A DNA stretch of 28,536 bases from NCBI GenBank assembly GCA_009702845.1, contig WLHG01000002.1, forward strand, positions 1 through 28,536, read 5' to 3'. Positions 1 through 8,838 of this stretch are shown one piece after another (positions within the stretch are counted from its first letter, which is position 1; each line of letters opens with the position of its first letter). The notes below the pieces were generated by a model. That model saw only the letters and a list, made by a program, of their open reading frames with translations, had not been told where the DNA came from and searched no databases. The stretch is from Actinomycetota bacterium (GTDB lineage Bacteria; Actinomycetota; Actinomycetes; Nanopelagicales; Nanopelagicaceae). The translations under genes were made by a program, and so were the position numbers.

Positions 1-569
1 CCATTGCTAAAGGCAAAGGGAACGCCCACTAGATCAACGGCTACCCACACTAACCAAAACTCAACATAACCACGGCTCATGCCAAAAGTTGCAAGTGCCG
101 TACCCGTGAATATCCAAGTATCTACAAGTAACCAAGTACCAGTCTCACCTAGCGCCTTAAAAATCTGCATGGAGAGAAGGAAAAATACAACGATAATCGG
201 GGCGAGCATCATTTTCTCCCGACTTGTTGTCCATCGTGGTGTCACAGCATGTTTGGAATTGCCATGACTCTTGCGATGCTGCGACCAGCGAATCCAACCA
301 TAGACGCTAACAAAGATGAGCAAGAGATTGCGACTAGCTTGACCATAGAAATTAGCTGAAGGTTGATCTGCATAAGCAAAGACCGCGCCCAAAAAGACGG
401 TAAAAAGTAGAGCATCTCCGAGAATTCCAATTGGCCATGCCCAAATTTTCCGACGCATTCCAAAAATTGCACTTGTTAAACCTAACGTTCCGCCGACAAT
501 TTCACGCACGGCGATAGATTTGCTACCAAAATTAATATTTGTTTCAAAAAGCCAAGTAATGATATTCAC
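1..569 (-). CDS. ribM: RibM/PnuC-family riboflavin transporter (3' end cut by window edge)
   Basis: Membrane carrier of the PnuC family, predicted to take up riboflavin, which flavokinase would then trap as FMN. The reading frame is open for 189 codons from a GTG at 567-569 to the window edge. AGGAAGG at 577-583 lies 7 nt upstream and supports this start. The protein is strongly hydrophobic, with several membrane segments. It carries the family-type stretches GMRRKIWAWPIG (about residue 37) and VSVYGWIRW, and a late GYVEFWLVWVAVDLVGVP, all closely resembling corynebacterial RibM as I recall it. The FMN riboswitch directly upstream favours riboflavin over nicotinamide riboside as substrate. 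The true C-terminus is outside the window, but by length most of the protein is present. Confidence 0.88.
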   Translation of the reverse strand, partial: MNIITWLFETNINFGSKSIAVREIVGGTLGLTSAIFGMRRKIWAWPIGILGDALLFTVFLGAVFAYADQPSANFYGQASRNLLLIFVSVYGWIRWSQHRKSHGNSKHAVTPRWTTSREKMMLAPIIVVFFLLSMQIFKALGETGTWLLVDTWIFTGTALATFGMSRGYVEFWLVWVAVDLVGVPFAFSN

Positions 570-577
570 AGTTGTAC

Positions 578-604
578 CTTCCTAGGATAAAAAGCTCCAG
601 GAAG
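578..604 (-). promoter_or_regulatory. Hairpin sequestering the ribM Shine-Dalgarno
   Basis: On the minus strand CTTCCTGG (597-604) pairs over 8 bp (one G-U) with CTAGGAAG (578-585), closing an 11-nt loop. The 3' strand contains the AGGAAG ribosome-binding site of ribM. The hairpin lies 38 nt after the FMN aptamer. I infer it is the expression platform: FMN binding would favour it and block translation initiation. No run of U follows, so a transcription terminator is unlikely. The alternative (ON) pairing partner was not identified. Confidence 0.55.
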
Positions 605-642
605 CAACAGAACAGCTGAATGCACGGTGCACCCAACTGTAT

Positions 643-760
643 GTTCCTTTATCCAGACTTTAACTGTCGGTTTTGGATTTTCACCAAATCAACCGATCAC
701 TGGATGTGATCGGGTCGCGGACTTTACCGCCGGTTCGGAATTATCACCGACCCCCGGAAC
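643..760 (-). ncRNA. FMN riboswitch (RFN element)
   Basis: The minus strand carries the conserved RFN blocks in order: GGGGTCGGTGATAATTCCGA, ACCGGCGGTAAAGTCCGCGA, a variable 7-bp stem-loop CGATCAC/GTGATCG, GTTGATTTGGTGAAAATCC, and ACCGACAGTTAAAGTCTGGA. The outer P1 helix is GTTCC (756-760) with GGAAC (643-647). The aptamer starts 10 nt after the rpe stop codon. Its RNA therefore either continues from rpe or starts from a promoter inside the rpe 3' end; I see no good -35/-10 pair there. It controls the downstream riboflavin transporter. Confidence 0.95.
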
Positions 761-770
761 AACTTGGGCG

Positions 771-1436
771 TTAGTATGCCACAGAGCTTGCTAAATTGCG
801 CAGGGAGAGAATCATTGCAGCTGGATCATCGGCATTAAATACGGCACTTCCAGCAACAAACACGTCGGCCCCAGCTTCTGCCGCCTCCGAAATAGTCTCT
901 AATGAGACTCCCCCATCGACTTGCAGCCAAATAGGGCGGTCTCCAATAATCTTTCGAGCACGTTTAACTTTCGCCATCATCTCATGCATAAATTTCTGTC
1001 CACCAAAACCAGGTTCGACAGTCATGATGAGAAACATATCGACATCACTAAGAAAGTTTTCATAATCTTCTATGGGCGTACCTGGCTTCAAGGCTAGTCC
1101 TGCGCGCGCGCCAGCTTTTCTTATCGATCGAAGAGTTTGTGAAATATCATTTGCTGCCTCAGCATGAATCGTCACGCTGGCGCAGCCCACCTCGGCATAG
1201 GCGGGCGCGATCGAATCAACATCTGCAACCATCAAATGCGCATCGACTGCTATGGGACATGAGGCGATAATCTGACTAGCACGAGCGAAATCGAAGGTGA
1301 AATTCGGTACGAAAATATTATCCATAACATCTAGATGTATCAGATCTGACTGCGCCGCTATCCGCGAGATTTCGTACTCTAGATTATTCAAATCTGCGTT
1401 GAGAATGCTGGGGGTAATACGAATCTCTCGTGACAT
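771..1436 (-). CDS. rpe: Ribulose-phosphate 3-epimerase
   Basis: Interconverts D-ribulose 5-phosphate and D-xylulose 5-phosphate in the pentose phosphate pathway; cytosolic TIM barrel. The 221-aa length is normal. Metal and catalytic residues are in place: H34 and D36 in IHLDVMD, H67 in DAHLMV, and D174 in QVDGGV. The phosphate/flexible-loop motif VEPGFGGQKF is at 140-149. The usual DGxFVPN is DNIFVPN here. The ATG follows the rsmB stop by 9 nt, with AGGA 7 nt upstream, so translation is probably coupled within the priA-def-fmt-rsmB-rpe run. It precedes the FMN riboswitch, and its product pool also supplies ribulose 5-phosphate, a riboflavin precursor. Confidence 0.97.
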   Translation of the reverse strand: MSREIRITPSILNADLNNLEYEISRIAAQSDLIHLDVMDNIFVPNFTFDFARASQIIASCPIAVDAHLMVADVDSIAPAYAEVGCASVTIHAEAANDISQTLRSIRKAGARAGLALKPGTPIEDYENFLSDVDMFLIMTVEPGFGGQKFMHEMMAKVKRARKIIGDRPIWLQVDGGVSLETISEAAEAGADVFVAGSAVFNADDPAAMILSLRNLASSVAY

Positions 1437-1445
1437 AGGAATATC

Positions 1446-2825
1446 CTAACTTTTCTTGCGTAACACTGCTAGAAACATCGCATCCGTGCCATGGATATGC
1501 GTCCACAAGGCCATGGCGCCGGCTCTCGTTGCATTATGCAAGCCCTGTGGCAGATATGGGGTTATATCTACTAACTCCATTTCAGGATGTTTCTTAATAA
1601 TCTCGTTGACTTGAACCGTAGTTTCAGCCAAGTGCGGAGAGCAGGTTGCATAACCAAGTATGCCTTCGAGATTGAGTACAGAGATGGCAGAGTTAATCAG
1701 CTCGCGTTGTAGCGCAGTTAGTTCGCGTAGATCTTGCAATGTTCGTCGCCAACGCACTTCAGGTCGTCTTCTGAGGGCACCCAAACCTGTACATGGCGCA
1801 TCAATGAGTACGGCATCAAAGAGTTCATTATGAGTAGCAACTTCTCGACCGTCACCAGTCCACACTCGCGCACCATGAACAACACGCCGAACTAAATCTG
1901 CACGCGGGGTGGAGATCTCATTTGCTGTAAATGTAATGTGTCGCTCCGCTGCGATGGAGGAGAGTAAGGCCGCTTTTCCACCGGGACCTGCACATAAATC
2001 TAGCCATGAGGAGCCGTTGGCGACCGAGGCAAATACCGTTGCAACTAACTGTGACCCCTCATCTTGCACACCTGCCAATCTGTGGCGAATTATTTCGAGA
2101 GAGCCTGGATTGCCTTTCCATCTCGCACCCAAAGATGAGTACGTAGTCGCTTCGGCGCCAAGGGCGACGAGCTCTTCTTGCGTTGAATAACCGGGCCAGG
2201 AGACCAATGTTGGTAATGCAGGCACGTTATTAATTGCAAGCGCCGCCTCAACTTGTTGCCAATCCTTTAAAAGATCGTAGTAAGCCGAAATAATCCACTC
2301 TGGATGTGAATACTGAATAGAGAATCTCTCTACTGGATCTTTGATCTCCAGTAACGGTGCAAACCAATCATCAATTGATCTGCGCGTGACGCTTCTAAGG
2401 AGAGCATTTACAAAACTCGCCTTGGATTCACCGACTCTCTTGCGCGCAACTTCGACCGTTGCCGCAACTGCTGCATGGTCCGGGATGCGCATCTCATGTA
2501 TTTGATGCACTCCCAGCCGTGCAACATCAATAATCCCAGGATCTACTTCTGACCATGGTCGATCACTAATCTGAGCTAAAACCCAATCGTGTTTGCCCTG
2601 CATACGTAATGTGCCGTAGACCAACTCCGTCACTAAATTACGACCCCGTTCCTCTAGCGTGCTAGAGCTCAACGCTTGCGGTAATAAAAGATTTGAATAA
2701 CCATCATTTCGATTGACCTCGGTAATGAGATCAAAGGCCAATAAACGTGCAGCATCTGGTTTAGGTGATTTAAAAGTGTTTCTGCGGGCTTCAACCAAAA
2801 TGGGCACCTTGAACCAATCGCGCAC
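1446..2825 (-). CDS. rsmB: 16S rRNA (cytosine-967-C5)-methyltransferase
   Basis: Methylates C967 of 16S rRNA using S-adenosylmethionine. An N-terminal NusB-like RNA-binding domain (about residues 20-150) is followed by a Rossmann methyltransferase domain. SAM motif I is LDLCAGPGGK (275-284), motif IV is DAPCTGLG (342-349, Cys345), and motif VI TCS holds the second catalytic Cys395. The frame opens with GTG at 2823-2825, overlapping fmt by 35 nt. GTG 2805-2807 is possible. TTG 2796-2798 is also possible: it has AAGG 8 nt upstream, almost abuts the fmt stop, and leaves the folded domain intact. The start is therefore uncertain by up to 9 residues. Confidence 0.95.
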   Translation of the reverse strand: MRDWFKVPILVEARRNTFKSPKPDAARLLAFDLITEVNRNDGYSNLLLPQALSSSTLEERGRNLVTELVYGTLRMQGKHDWVLAQISDRPWSEVDPGIIDVARLGVHQIHEMRIPDHAAVAATVEVARKRVGESKASFVNALLRSVTRRSIDDWFAPLLEIKDPVERFSIQYSHPEWIISAYYDLLKDWQQVEAALAINNVPALPTLVSWPGYSTQEELVALGAEATTYSSLGARWKGNPGSLEIIRHRLAGVQDEGSQLVATVFASVANGSSWLDLCAGPGGKAALLSSIAAERHITFTANEISTPRADLVRRVVHGARVWTGDGREVATHNELFDAVLIDAPCTGLGALRRRPEVRWRRTLQDLRELTALQRELINSAISVLNLEGILGYATCSPHLAETTVQVNEIIKKHPEMELVDITPYLPQGLHNATRAGAMALWTHIHGTDAMFLAVLRKKS

Positions 2826-3696
2826 CGCGCGCCCACTCAGTTGCGGTCATTTCCCTCTTGCCAGCCGGAACTACCGAGTCAAGACGTAAAGCGGTCCGCG
2901 AACCGCACCCAACTATGACGTCACCATCAATCACTACTACTTCACCCACAGGAACATCTATCGTGCTAATCGCCGCCCTCGTAATCTTGAAAGTATTTTC
3001 TTCCCATGTGGTCCACGCGCATGGCGCAGGATAAAAGGCACGAATCTTGCGAGAGAGTACCTCCGAAGACAAACTCCACTTGAGGCGAGCATCTTGCTTT
3101 GTAATCTTAGGAGCAAGCGTTGCCAAACCGATTTGTGGATGCGGTTTAACTCCTGATTCAATCGCCAGCAAAGCCTCATTAACTACCTGAGGACCTAACT
3201 CTGCTAAAGCTTTCAATAACTCCAACGATCGCCAATCTTTGTCGATCGCTAGCTCAGTTGCCGTGTAAATCGGACCGGTATCCATTCCTTTATCTAAAGA
3301 AAAGACCGTAACTCCAGTAACGCTCTCGCCATTTTCAATCGCTCGTTGCGCTGGAGCTGCACCACGGTAGGCCGGAAGAAGGGAGAAATGAAGATTTATA
3401 AATCCATGACGAGGCAAAGAGAGTATGGATTCGGGTAAAAGCGTCCCATATCCAATAGTCAGAACGAGATCCAAAGTTTCGATAGCACCAATGAGCTCAC
3501 TCGGAGAGTGCGGGCGCAGAAGTCCAACACCTCTGTCTTGAGCCCATAGAGTCACAGGCGAGGGTGTGAGTTCACGTCCGCGTCCTGCTGGACGATCTGG
3601 TTGAGAGATAACAAGGGCGATTTCATGCTCAGACTCAAGCAACCAGTTTAATGTTGGAATCGCTACATCTGGAGTAGCAGCTACTCCGATATGCAC
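2791..3696 (-). CDS. fmt: Methionyl-tRNA formyltransferase
   Basis: Formylates initiator Met-tRNA from 10-formyl-tetrahydrofolate. The 301-aa length is typical. Catalytic residues are visible: N101 and H103 in NLHFSLLP and D139 in GMDTG. The SLLPAYRGAAPAQRAI loop (105-120) is characteristic of the family, and a C-terminal OB-type tRNA-binding domain follows from about residue 200. The start codon is GTG at 3694-3696, sharing one base with the def TAG stop (TAGTG). Translation is thus likely coupled to the deformylase that later removes the same formyl group. No strong Shine-Dalgarno is seen upstream. Confidence 0.97.
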   Translation of the reverse strand: MHIGVAATPDVAIPTLNWLLESEHEIALVISQPDRPAGRGRELTPSPVTLWAQDRGVGLLRPHSPSELIGAIETLDLVLTIGYGTLLPESILSLPRHGFINLHFSLLPAYRGAAPAQRAIENGESVTGVTVFSLDKGMDTGPIYTATELAIDKDWRSLELLKALAELGPQVVNEALLAIESGVKPHPQIGLATLAPKITKQDARLKWSLSSEVLSRKIRAFYPAPCAWTTWEENTFKITRAAISTIDVPVGEVVVIDGDVIVGCGSRTALRLDSVVPAGKREMTATEWARGARLVQGAHFG

Positions 3697-4247
3697 TAAG
3701 AAATCCGTCCGAAGATTGTGTGGGGCGATTGTTTAATTACGATCTTGCTTTCCGCCTCATTGAACCAATCAGACTCCCGAATCTCCTTCATTGCAAGCTT
3801 TCGATTGGCCTTGCTCATGCGATCGATGAACAAAATCCCATCCAAATGATCGCTCTCATGTTGCAACGCTCTGGCAAGAAGTTCAGATCCATCAACTTGT
3901 ATTGGCTCACCAAACATATTAAAACCAGATGCGACTGCACGTAAAGAACGGGGTGTTGGATACGTCAAGTCAGGAAATGACAAGCAACCCTCCTCGTCCT
4001 CTTCGATTTCACCACTGAGTACCAGGGTGGGATTAATCAGATGCCCTAAGGCATCATCCACGTGCCATACAAATGCACGCAGTGATACACCGATTTGAGG
4101 CGCAGCTAAACCAGCACCTGGAGCATCCAGCATCGTCTGGGTTAAATCAGCTATTAATGTACGCAACTCTTTATCAAAATCAACTACGGGTGCGGCCGGG
4201 GTAATGAGAACGGGATCTCCGAAGTGACGTATCTCTTGCGCGCTCAT
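3696..4247 (-). CDS. def: Peptide deformylase
   Basis: Removes the N-terminal formyl group from nascent proteins; an Fe(II)/Zn metalloprotease-fold enzyme at the ribosome exit. The three family motifs are present: GAGLAAPQIG (44-53), EGCLS with metal ligand C88, and QHESDH (129-134) with ligands H130 and H134 and catalytic E131. Length 183 aa fits the actinobacterial type. The ATG is preceded by AGGA 7 nt upstream. It lies 21 nt after priA and overlaps fmt by one base. The pair def-fmt forms a conserved formylation/deformylation module. Confidence 0.97.
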   Translation of the reverse strand: MSAQEIRHFGDPVLITPAAPVVDFDKELRTLIADLTQTMLDAPGAGLAAPQIGVSLRAFVWHVDDALGHLINPTLVLSGEIEEDEEGCLSFPDLTYPTPRSLRAVASGFNMFGEPIQVDGSELLARALQHESDHLDGILFIDRMSKANRKLAMKEIRESDWFNEAESKIVIKQSPHTIFGRIS

Positions 4248-4268
4248 TTGGTAATCCTATCAAAGAAC

Positions 4269-6152
4269 TTACACCGAATATGGATCGATTCTCATAGACA
4301 GGAAATCCTTTTTTGCAATACTGCGCCTACGTTGCAACTCGTGAAGAAAAGAAGTTAACGCAGCAGAGTCTTCCTGCGGGCAGTACAAGACAATTCTGGC
4401 TTGCGTGCTCCCTATTTCGCTGGGTCCATATACTCGAATTGATGAAGGTATACGTGCATCAGAGACCGCCTTTTTTAAGCCTGTAGCAATTGAAGTGAAC
4501 TCTTTGGATTCACCGCTTATTACAAAACTCGATACATATGGTGGCAATGGGATCTCCAAGCGCTCTTCTAACTCCCGTCGAATCATCGCTCCAGGGTTCC
4601 ATCTAACAAGGGACGCAACGATTGGATGTGATTCATCGATGCACAAAAGGACCACGCCCTTTGGATGAGTCATAGCAGCTGTTTCGAAGAAGAGTTCACG
4701 TGCACGCTCTTGAGCTCGCAAATCGGGATGGGAAAAAAGCTTCAGGCCTTCGAGCATAACGACGGCGGCATACCCCCCAACTACTTTTGGCGCGGCCCCT
4801 GGTGTTGCTAAAACGATAATCGATTTATTCTCTATCTCCGTTTTAATAACATCGCCAAAAGATAAAACAAGAGGCGAGCCTGGGAAGGCTCTTGAAATCT
4901 CCTCGGCTGCGCGTTCGATGCCTCGGCCCGCTAGATACTGCTTATTTCTTTGGCACCATGTGCAGGACCAATCGGGATACGTGGATTGACACACTTCACA
5001 AGAAGGGGCGGCTCCCTTTGATCCGACTACCAATCTGGCGCCGCAACTACACCTGGCAAGATTTTTACAATGCGCGCACAGCAGAGCGTTTCCATATCCT
5101 TTGCGCGGAACTACGAAGAGAACGGGGCCGGAGGCTAAAGCGCTTCGAATATCAGAGAATATTTTCCCGGGAAGCAAGGCGCCATCATCAGATGAAAAAG
5201 CCTTCACCCTTAAACGATGCGATTTGTTTAAATACTTTAACTTCTTCGAATCTATGAGAGCGGAGATTTCGAGGGAGGGAACGTAGCCCGTAAAGATAAC
5301 GTCGATGCTTTCAAGAGTTCTCCGCATTTGAACAACATCCCGCACATTCCAGCCAGGACTTCGAATCTCGAAATGCTCGTGGGATGACTCTTTATATACA
5401 ATGACACTTACTAAATCATCAACTGGAGTAAAGGCAGCTCCACGTGCTCCAATAATCACACTCTTTTTGCCACGCATGGCACGTAAATAGTTTTCGTATC
5501 GCTCCGCACGGGATTGTGAGCTATCTAGGCGAATGAAATCAACTCCAGCATCCTGGGCACTCTTACACAGAGCATTGATATCACTCTCATCAGGTGCAAT
5601 TATCAATACTGAACCATCGCTCAACGATCGCTTAGCCATGCTAATTACCTGATCAGCCGGTTCTACATATGGATCTAATGCGTGGAAGGAGTAGGTCTCC
5701 CGCAATCGTGGCTTAGGGCTTGATGTATCGACCACAGGTACAAATCTCTTGTCCACGCCTGCCACTCGAGGTGGTATTGCCGAGCGCACAATGTCGAATG
5801 GATTAGTCGCCCAATGCTTGGCCGCAGCATCGATGAGTTCCAGAGAGTTCGCTGTTGCAACTTGATGAGCAGAGAGCACTTTGGTGATTGATTTAATAGT
5901 TCCAGTGACACTTGATTCATCAAGACGTTCTAAGACGATAGCTTCGACTTCTCGTCCGTTAAAAGGAACTTGAATTCTCACGCCAATGGCGGCGCTGTGC
6001 GAGAACTCCTGCGGTACGAGATAGTCATAGGAGCCATCTAGATGAAAGATGCCAGTATCAACCCACGCTCGTACATAGGGTTTGTCTACCGCTTGAATCT
6101 GCGACCGCGGAATGACTTGCGCCTTTAAGCGCAGTCGAGGCGGCGATACCAC
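4269..6152 (-). CDS. priA: PriA-like primosomal protein N', helicase motifs degenerate
   Basis: Homologue of replication-restart protein PriA, 627 aa. The N-terminal DNA-binding region begins near YVRAWVDTGIFHLDGSYDYLVP (about 26-47). Eight cysteines in four CxxC/CxC pairs, in the stretch LCAHC...CSC...CEVC...CTWC, form the zinc-binding insert. Motif I (Walker A GKT) is absent: the expected place reads SLSDGSVLIIAPDESD. The DEEH box is replaced by YKESSHEH. Loss of helicase motifs is known for actinobacterial PriA, so a structural or loading role without ATPase is inferred. The start is GTG 6150-6152, 3 nt after the metK stop; the Shine-Dalgarno is poor, so reinitiation after metK is likely. 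Confidence 0.9.
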   Translation of the reverse strand: MVSPPRLRLKAQVIPRSQIQAVDKPYVRAWVDTGIFHLDGSYDYLVPQEFSHSAAIGVRIQVPFNGREVEAIVLERLDESSVTGTIKSITKVLSAHQVATANSLELIDAAAKHWATNPFDIVRSAIPPRVAGVDKRFVPVVDTSSPKPRLRETYSFHALDPYVEPADQVISMAKRSLSDGSVLIIAPDESDINALCKSAQDAGVDFIRLDSSQSRAERYENYLRAMRGKKSVIIGARGAAFTPVDDLVSVIVYKESSHEHFEIRSPGWNVRDVVQMRRTLESIDVIFTGYVPSLEISALIDSKKLKYLNKSHRLRVKAFSSDDGALLPGKIFSDIRSALASGPVLFVVPRKGYGNALLCAHCKNLARCSCGARLVVGSKGAAPSCEVCQSTYPDWSCTWCQRNKQYLAGRGIERAAEEISRAFPGSPLVLSFGDVIKTEIENKSIIVLATPGAAPKVVGGYAAVVMLEGLKLFSHPDLRAQERARELFFETAAMTHPKGVVLLCIDESHPIVASLVRWNPGAMIRRELEERLEIPLPPYVSSFVISGESKEFTSIATGLKKAVSDARIPSSIRVYGPSEIGSTQARIVLYCPQEDSAALTSFLHELQRRRSIAKKDFLSMRIDPYSV

Positions 6153-6155
6153 GCT

Positions 6156-7346
6156 CTACTTAATAGCGCTTTGAAGTGCACTCACGCGATCAGTGCGCTC
6201 CCAAGCAAACTCAGGAAGTTCACGACCAAAGTGACCGTATGCGCTAGTAAGTTTATAAATCGGGCGTAGTAGTTCTAGGTCGCGAATGATCGCCGCTGGA
6301 CGAAGATCAAAGACGGCTAAAACAGCATCTTGAATCTTAGCGACCGGCACAGTCTCGGTTCCGAAAGTTTCGACAAAGAGACCAACTGGCTGCGCTTTTC
6401 CAATTGCATAAGCAACCTGTACCTCACAGCGACGTGCAAGTCCTGCGGCAACTACGTTTTTAGCTACCCATCTCATCGCATAAGCGGCAGATCTATCCAC
6501 CTTTGATGGATCTTTTCCGCTGAAGGCTCCCCCGCCGTGACGAGCCATTCCACCGTAGGTATCAACGATAATTTTACGTCCCGTTAATCCGGCATCTCCC
6601 ATTGGACCGCCAATAACGAAGCGACCAGTTGGGTTAATAAGCGTCTTAAGATCTTTTCGAGGAAGATCGATCGTTGAGAGAATTGGCTCGATAACAAACT
6701 CAAGAATCTCAGGAGTTAGCGTTTTAACTACATCTACCTCTTCGGCATGCTGACTAGAGATAACAACGGTATTGAGTGCAACTGCGCGATCTCCATCGTA
6801 TTCAATAGTTACTTGAGTTTTTCCATCGGGGCGAAGATATGGAAGCTGTCCGGATTTACGGACCTTTGAAAGCTGTTGGGCGAGAGCATGTGCTAACCAA
6901 ATAGGAAGAGGCATGAGCTCTTTTGTATCATCGCATGCATATCCAAACATTAAGCCCTGATCTCCAGCTCCCTGTAAATCCAAGGGATCTGCGCCAGATG
7001 CCACGCGATGCTCATATGCATCATCTACACCTTGAGCAATGTCTTGTGACTGTTGCCCAATCGAAATCGATACGCCACAACTATTTCCATCGAAGCCTTT
7101 GTCGGATGAGTCGTAACCGATATTTAGAACAGTGTCACGAACAATTGTGTTGACGTCGGCATAGCCATTCGTAGTAACTTCACCGGCAACGTGAACCTGT
7201 CCCGTTGTGATGAGTGTTTCTACCGCTACACGGCTCTTAATATCTTGCGAGAGTAGAGAGTCAAGAACAGCGTCAGAGATCGCATCTGCAATCTTGTCTG
7301 GGTGTCCTTCTGTTACAGATTCCGAGGTAAAAAGGCGTTTTGACAT
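6156..7346 (-). CDS. metK: S-adenosylmethionine synthetase
   Basis: Makes S-adenosylmethionine from methionine and ATP; cytosolic homotetramer. The 396-aa length is typical. The N-terminal [15 protein letters not shown] motif carries H15 and D17. [12 protein letters not shown] is the family signature, and the [19 protein letters not shown] stretch is the second signature and P-loop-like phosphate site. The ATG is 3 nt after the coaBC stop, with AGG close upstream. No SAM-sensing leader is visible; the gene is embedded in a long same-strand run. Confidence 0.98.
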   Translation of the reverse strand: MSKRLFTSESVTEGHPDKIADAISDAVLDSLLSQDIKSRVAVETLITTGQVHVAGEVTTNGYADVNTIVRDTVLNIGYDSSDKGFDGNSCGVSISIGQQSQDIAQGVDDAYEHRVASGADPLDLQGAGDQGLMFGYACDDTKELMPLPIWLAHALAQQLSKVRKSGQLPYLRPDGKTQVTIEYDGDRAVALNTVVISSQHAEEVDVVKTLTPEILEFVIEPILSTIDLPRKDLKTLINPTGRFVIGGPMGDAGLTGRKIIVDTYGGMARHGGGAFSGKDPSKVDRSAAYAMRWVAKNVVAAGLARRCEVQVAYAIGKAQPVGLFVETFGTETVPVAKIQDAVLAVFDLRPAAIIRDLELLRPIYKLTSAYGHFGRELPEFAWERTDRVSALQSAIK

Positions 7347-7349
7347 GTT

Positions 7350-8534
7350 TTAACCTAACTGCCGGATGGCGTGATCAAGGAGGAGATTGGCTAGAGCGTC
7401 TTTGGAGGCTTCCTTGACTTCTATATGCGCACCAGTGCGTGTCAGAATCATACCCTGTGTCGTATCTTTTCCGAAGATTGCGCCGTTACTGACATCGTTG
7501 ACGTAGAGAATATCCAAGCCTTTAGCCACTAACTTGGCAGTTGCCGACTCCAGGAGATCATTGGTCTCAGCGGCGAAGCCAATCATTATCTGTCGCCCCT
7601 TTTTTGAGCTCAACTGCATCAAAAGATCGGGATTTTGCTCTAATTCAATTGAGGTGAAGAGAGCTTTCTTTATCTTTTGTGCAGGACTGCGCACAGGTTT
7701 TGCATCTGCAACGGCCGCGCTCATAATCAAGATATCGCATGAGGCAAACTCTCGTTCTAGAGCCACGCTCATCTCTGCCGCGCTTTCAACGTGACTAACC
7801 GTTAGGCCATCGACAGCCGCTACCTGCATATTGGCGGCCACAAGATGCACGGTCGCTCCACGCAAAAGGGCTGCCTTCGCTAGCGCCAGTGATTGCTTGC
7901 CTGAGGAGCGATTGCCAATAAAGCGAACTGGATCAATCGCCTCTCGAGTTCCGCCCCCTGAGATCAATATTCGTCTACCTACTAGGTCGCGCAGATTTCC
8001 GGTCATTCCATCGAATACTTCGATAATCGCCGAGCTCTGGGGAAATCTACCTTGACCAATATCATTGCCCGTCAATCTTCCGACCTCTGGCTCCATCACG
8101 ATATAACCGCGGGCGCGAAGAGTGGCAACATTTGCAACGGTTGCAGGATCCGTCCACATCTGTGGATGCATAGCTGGAACGACCAAGATGGGAACGCTCG
8201 AGGCAAGGACTAAATTAGTCAGAAGATCATCTGCGCGGCCGCCGGCTATTCGCGCAATTAAATCTGCGGTCGCAGGAGCGATAAGAAAGTAATCGGTCTT
8301 TTCTGCAATAGAAATATGCGAAACCTCATCGACATTTTCCCAGACCTGCGTGCTCACCTTGCGATGCGAGAGAGCTTCCCATGTCGCTGCACCAACAAAG
8401 TTAAGCGAGGAGGGAGTTGGTACAACCGTTATTGAGTAGCCACGATCTTGCAGGCGACGCAAGAGATCACATGATTTGTAGGCGGCAATTCCTGCGCCAA
8501 CTCCGAGTACGACCTCACGAGTTGTGGCAGACAT
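7350..8534 (-). CDS. coaBC: Bifunctional phosphopantothenoylcysteine decarboxylase / phosphopantothenate-cysteine ligase
   Basis: Two consecutive steps of coenzyme A synthesis. The N-terminal CoaC (flavoprotein decarboxylase) half has the FMN-binding start GVGAGIAAYKS, active-site H73 (VSHISIAEKTD) and PAMHPQMW (120-127). The substrate flap reads GRLTGNDIGQGR (152-163), without the Cys of the E. coli ACG version. The C-terminal CoaB half starts near residue 185 with ISGGGTREAIDPVRFIGNRS and continues with AAVADAKP and a KIKK loop. The ATG is 16 nt after the rpoZ stop with no purine-rich Shine-Dalgarno (CTCTTCCTTGCT), so it may depend on reinitiation. Confidence 0.96.
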   Translation of the reverse strand: MSATTREVVLGVGAGIAAYKSCDLLRRLQDRGYSITVVPTPSSLNFVGAATWEALSHRKVSTQVWENVDEVSHISIAEKTDYFLIAPATADLIARIAGGRADDLLTNLVLASSVPILVVPAMHPQMWTDPATVANVATLRARGYIVMEPEVGRLTGNDIGQGRFPQSSAIIEVFDGMTGNLRDLVGRRILISGGGTREAIDPVRFIGNRSSGKQSLALAKAALLRGATVHLVAANMQVAAVDGLTVSHVESAAEMSVALEREFASCDILIMSAAVADAKPVRSPAQKIKKALFTSIELEQNPDLLMQLSSKKGRQIMIGFAAETNDLLESATAKLVAKGLDILYVNDVSNGAIFGKDTTQGMILTRTGAHIEVKEASKDALANLLLDHAIRQLG

Positions 8535-8550
8535 AGCAAGGAAGAGTTAT

Positions 8551-8799
8551 TTAAGCCGTTGGTTCGAGATTTTCAATCGTGAGCAAGCCTTCATTAATCT
8601 CGCGAAGTGCGATAGATAGTGGCTTCTCATGCACATGAGTCTCTACGAGTGGTCCGACGTACTCAAGTAGGCCTTCACCGAGCTGCGAATAGTAAGCATT
8701 AATCTGACGGGCACGCTTGGCTGCATAGAGAACGAGGCTGTATTTAGAGCCACTTTTCTCTAGAAGTTCGTCAATCGGTGGATTTGTGATGCCATCCAT
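8551..8799 (-). CDS. rpoZ: RNA polymerase omega subunit
   Basis: Small subunit that helps fold and assemble the beta-prime subunit of RNA polymerase; 82 aa. The family core is recognisable: [29 protein letters not shown] near the N-terminus, with the [15 protein letters not shown] helix. The C-terminal segment [15 protein letters not shown] is also family-typical. Its place directly after guanylate kinase is conserved in many bacteria, a link often discussed with (p)ppGpp. A 39-nt gap separates it from the mihF-gmk fusion, the second longest gap on this strand between pyrR and the riboswitch. Confidence 0.95.
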   Translation of the reverse strand: MDGITNPPIDELLEKSGSKYSLVLYAAKRARQINAYYSQLGEGLLEYVGPLVETHVHEKPLSIALREINEGLLTIENLEPTA

Positions 8800-8838
8800 A
8801 GTTATACCCCGCTCATATCAATATTAAAAACAATGTGG

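Noticed and set aside
242..472. 76-codon minus-strand frame near the left edge
   Set aside because: It lies in another frame of ribM, whose continuous hydrophobic PnuC-type reading from GTG 567-569 explains the region, including family motifs and an FMN riboswitch upstream.
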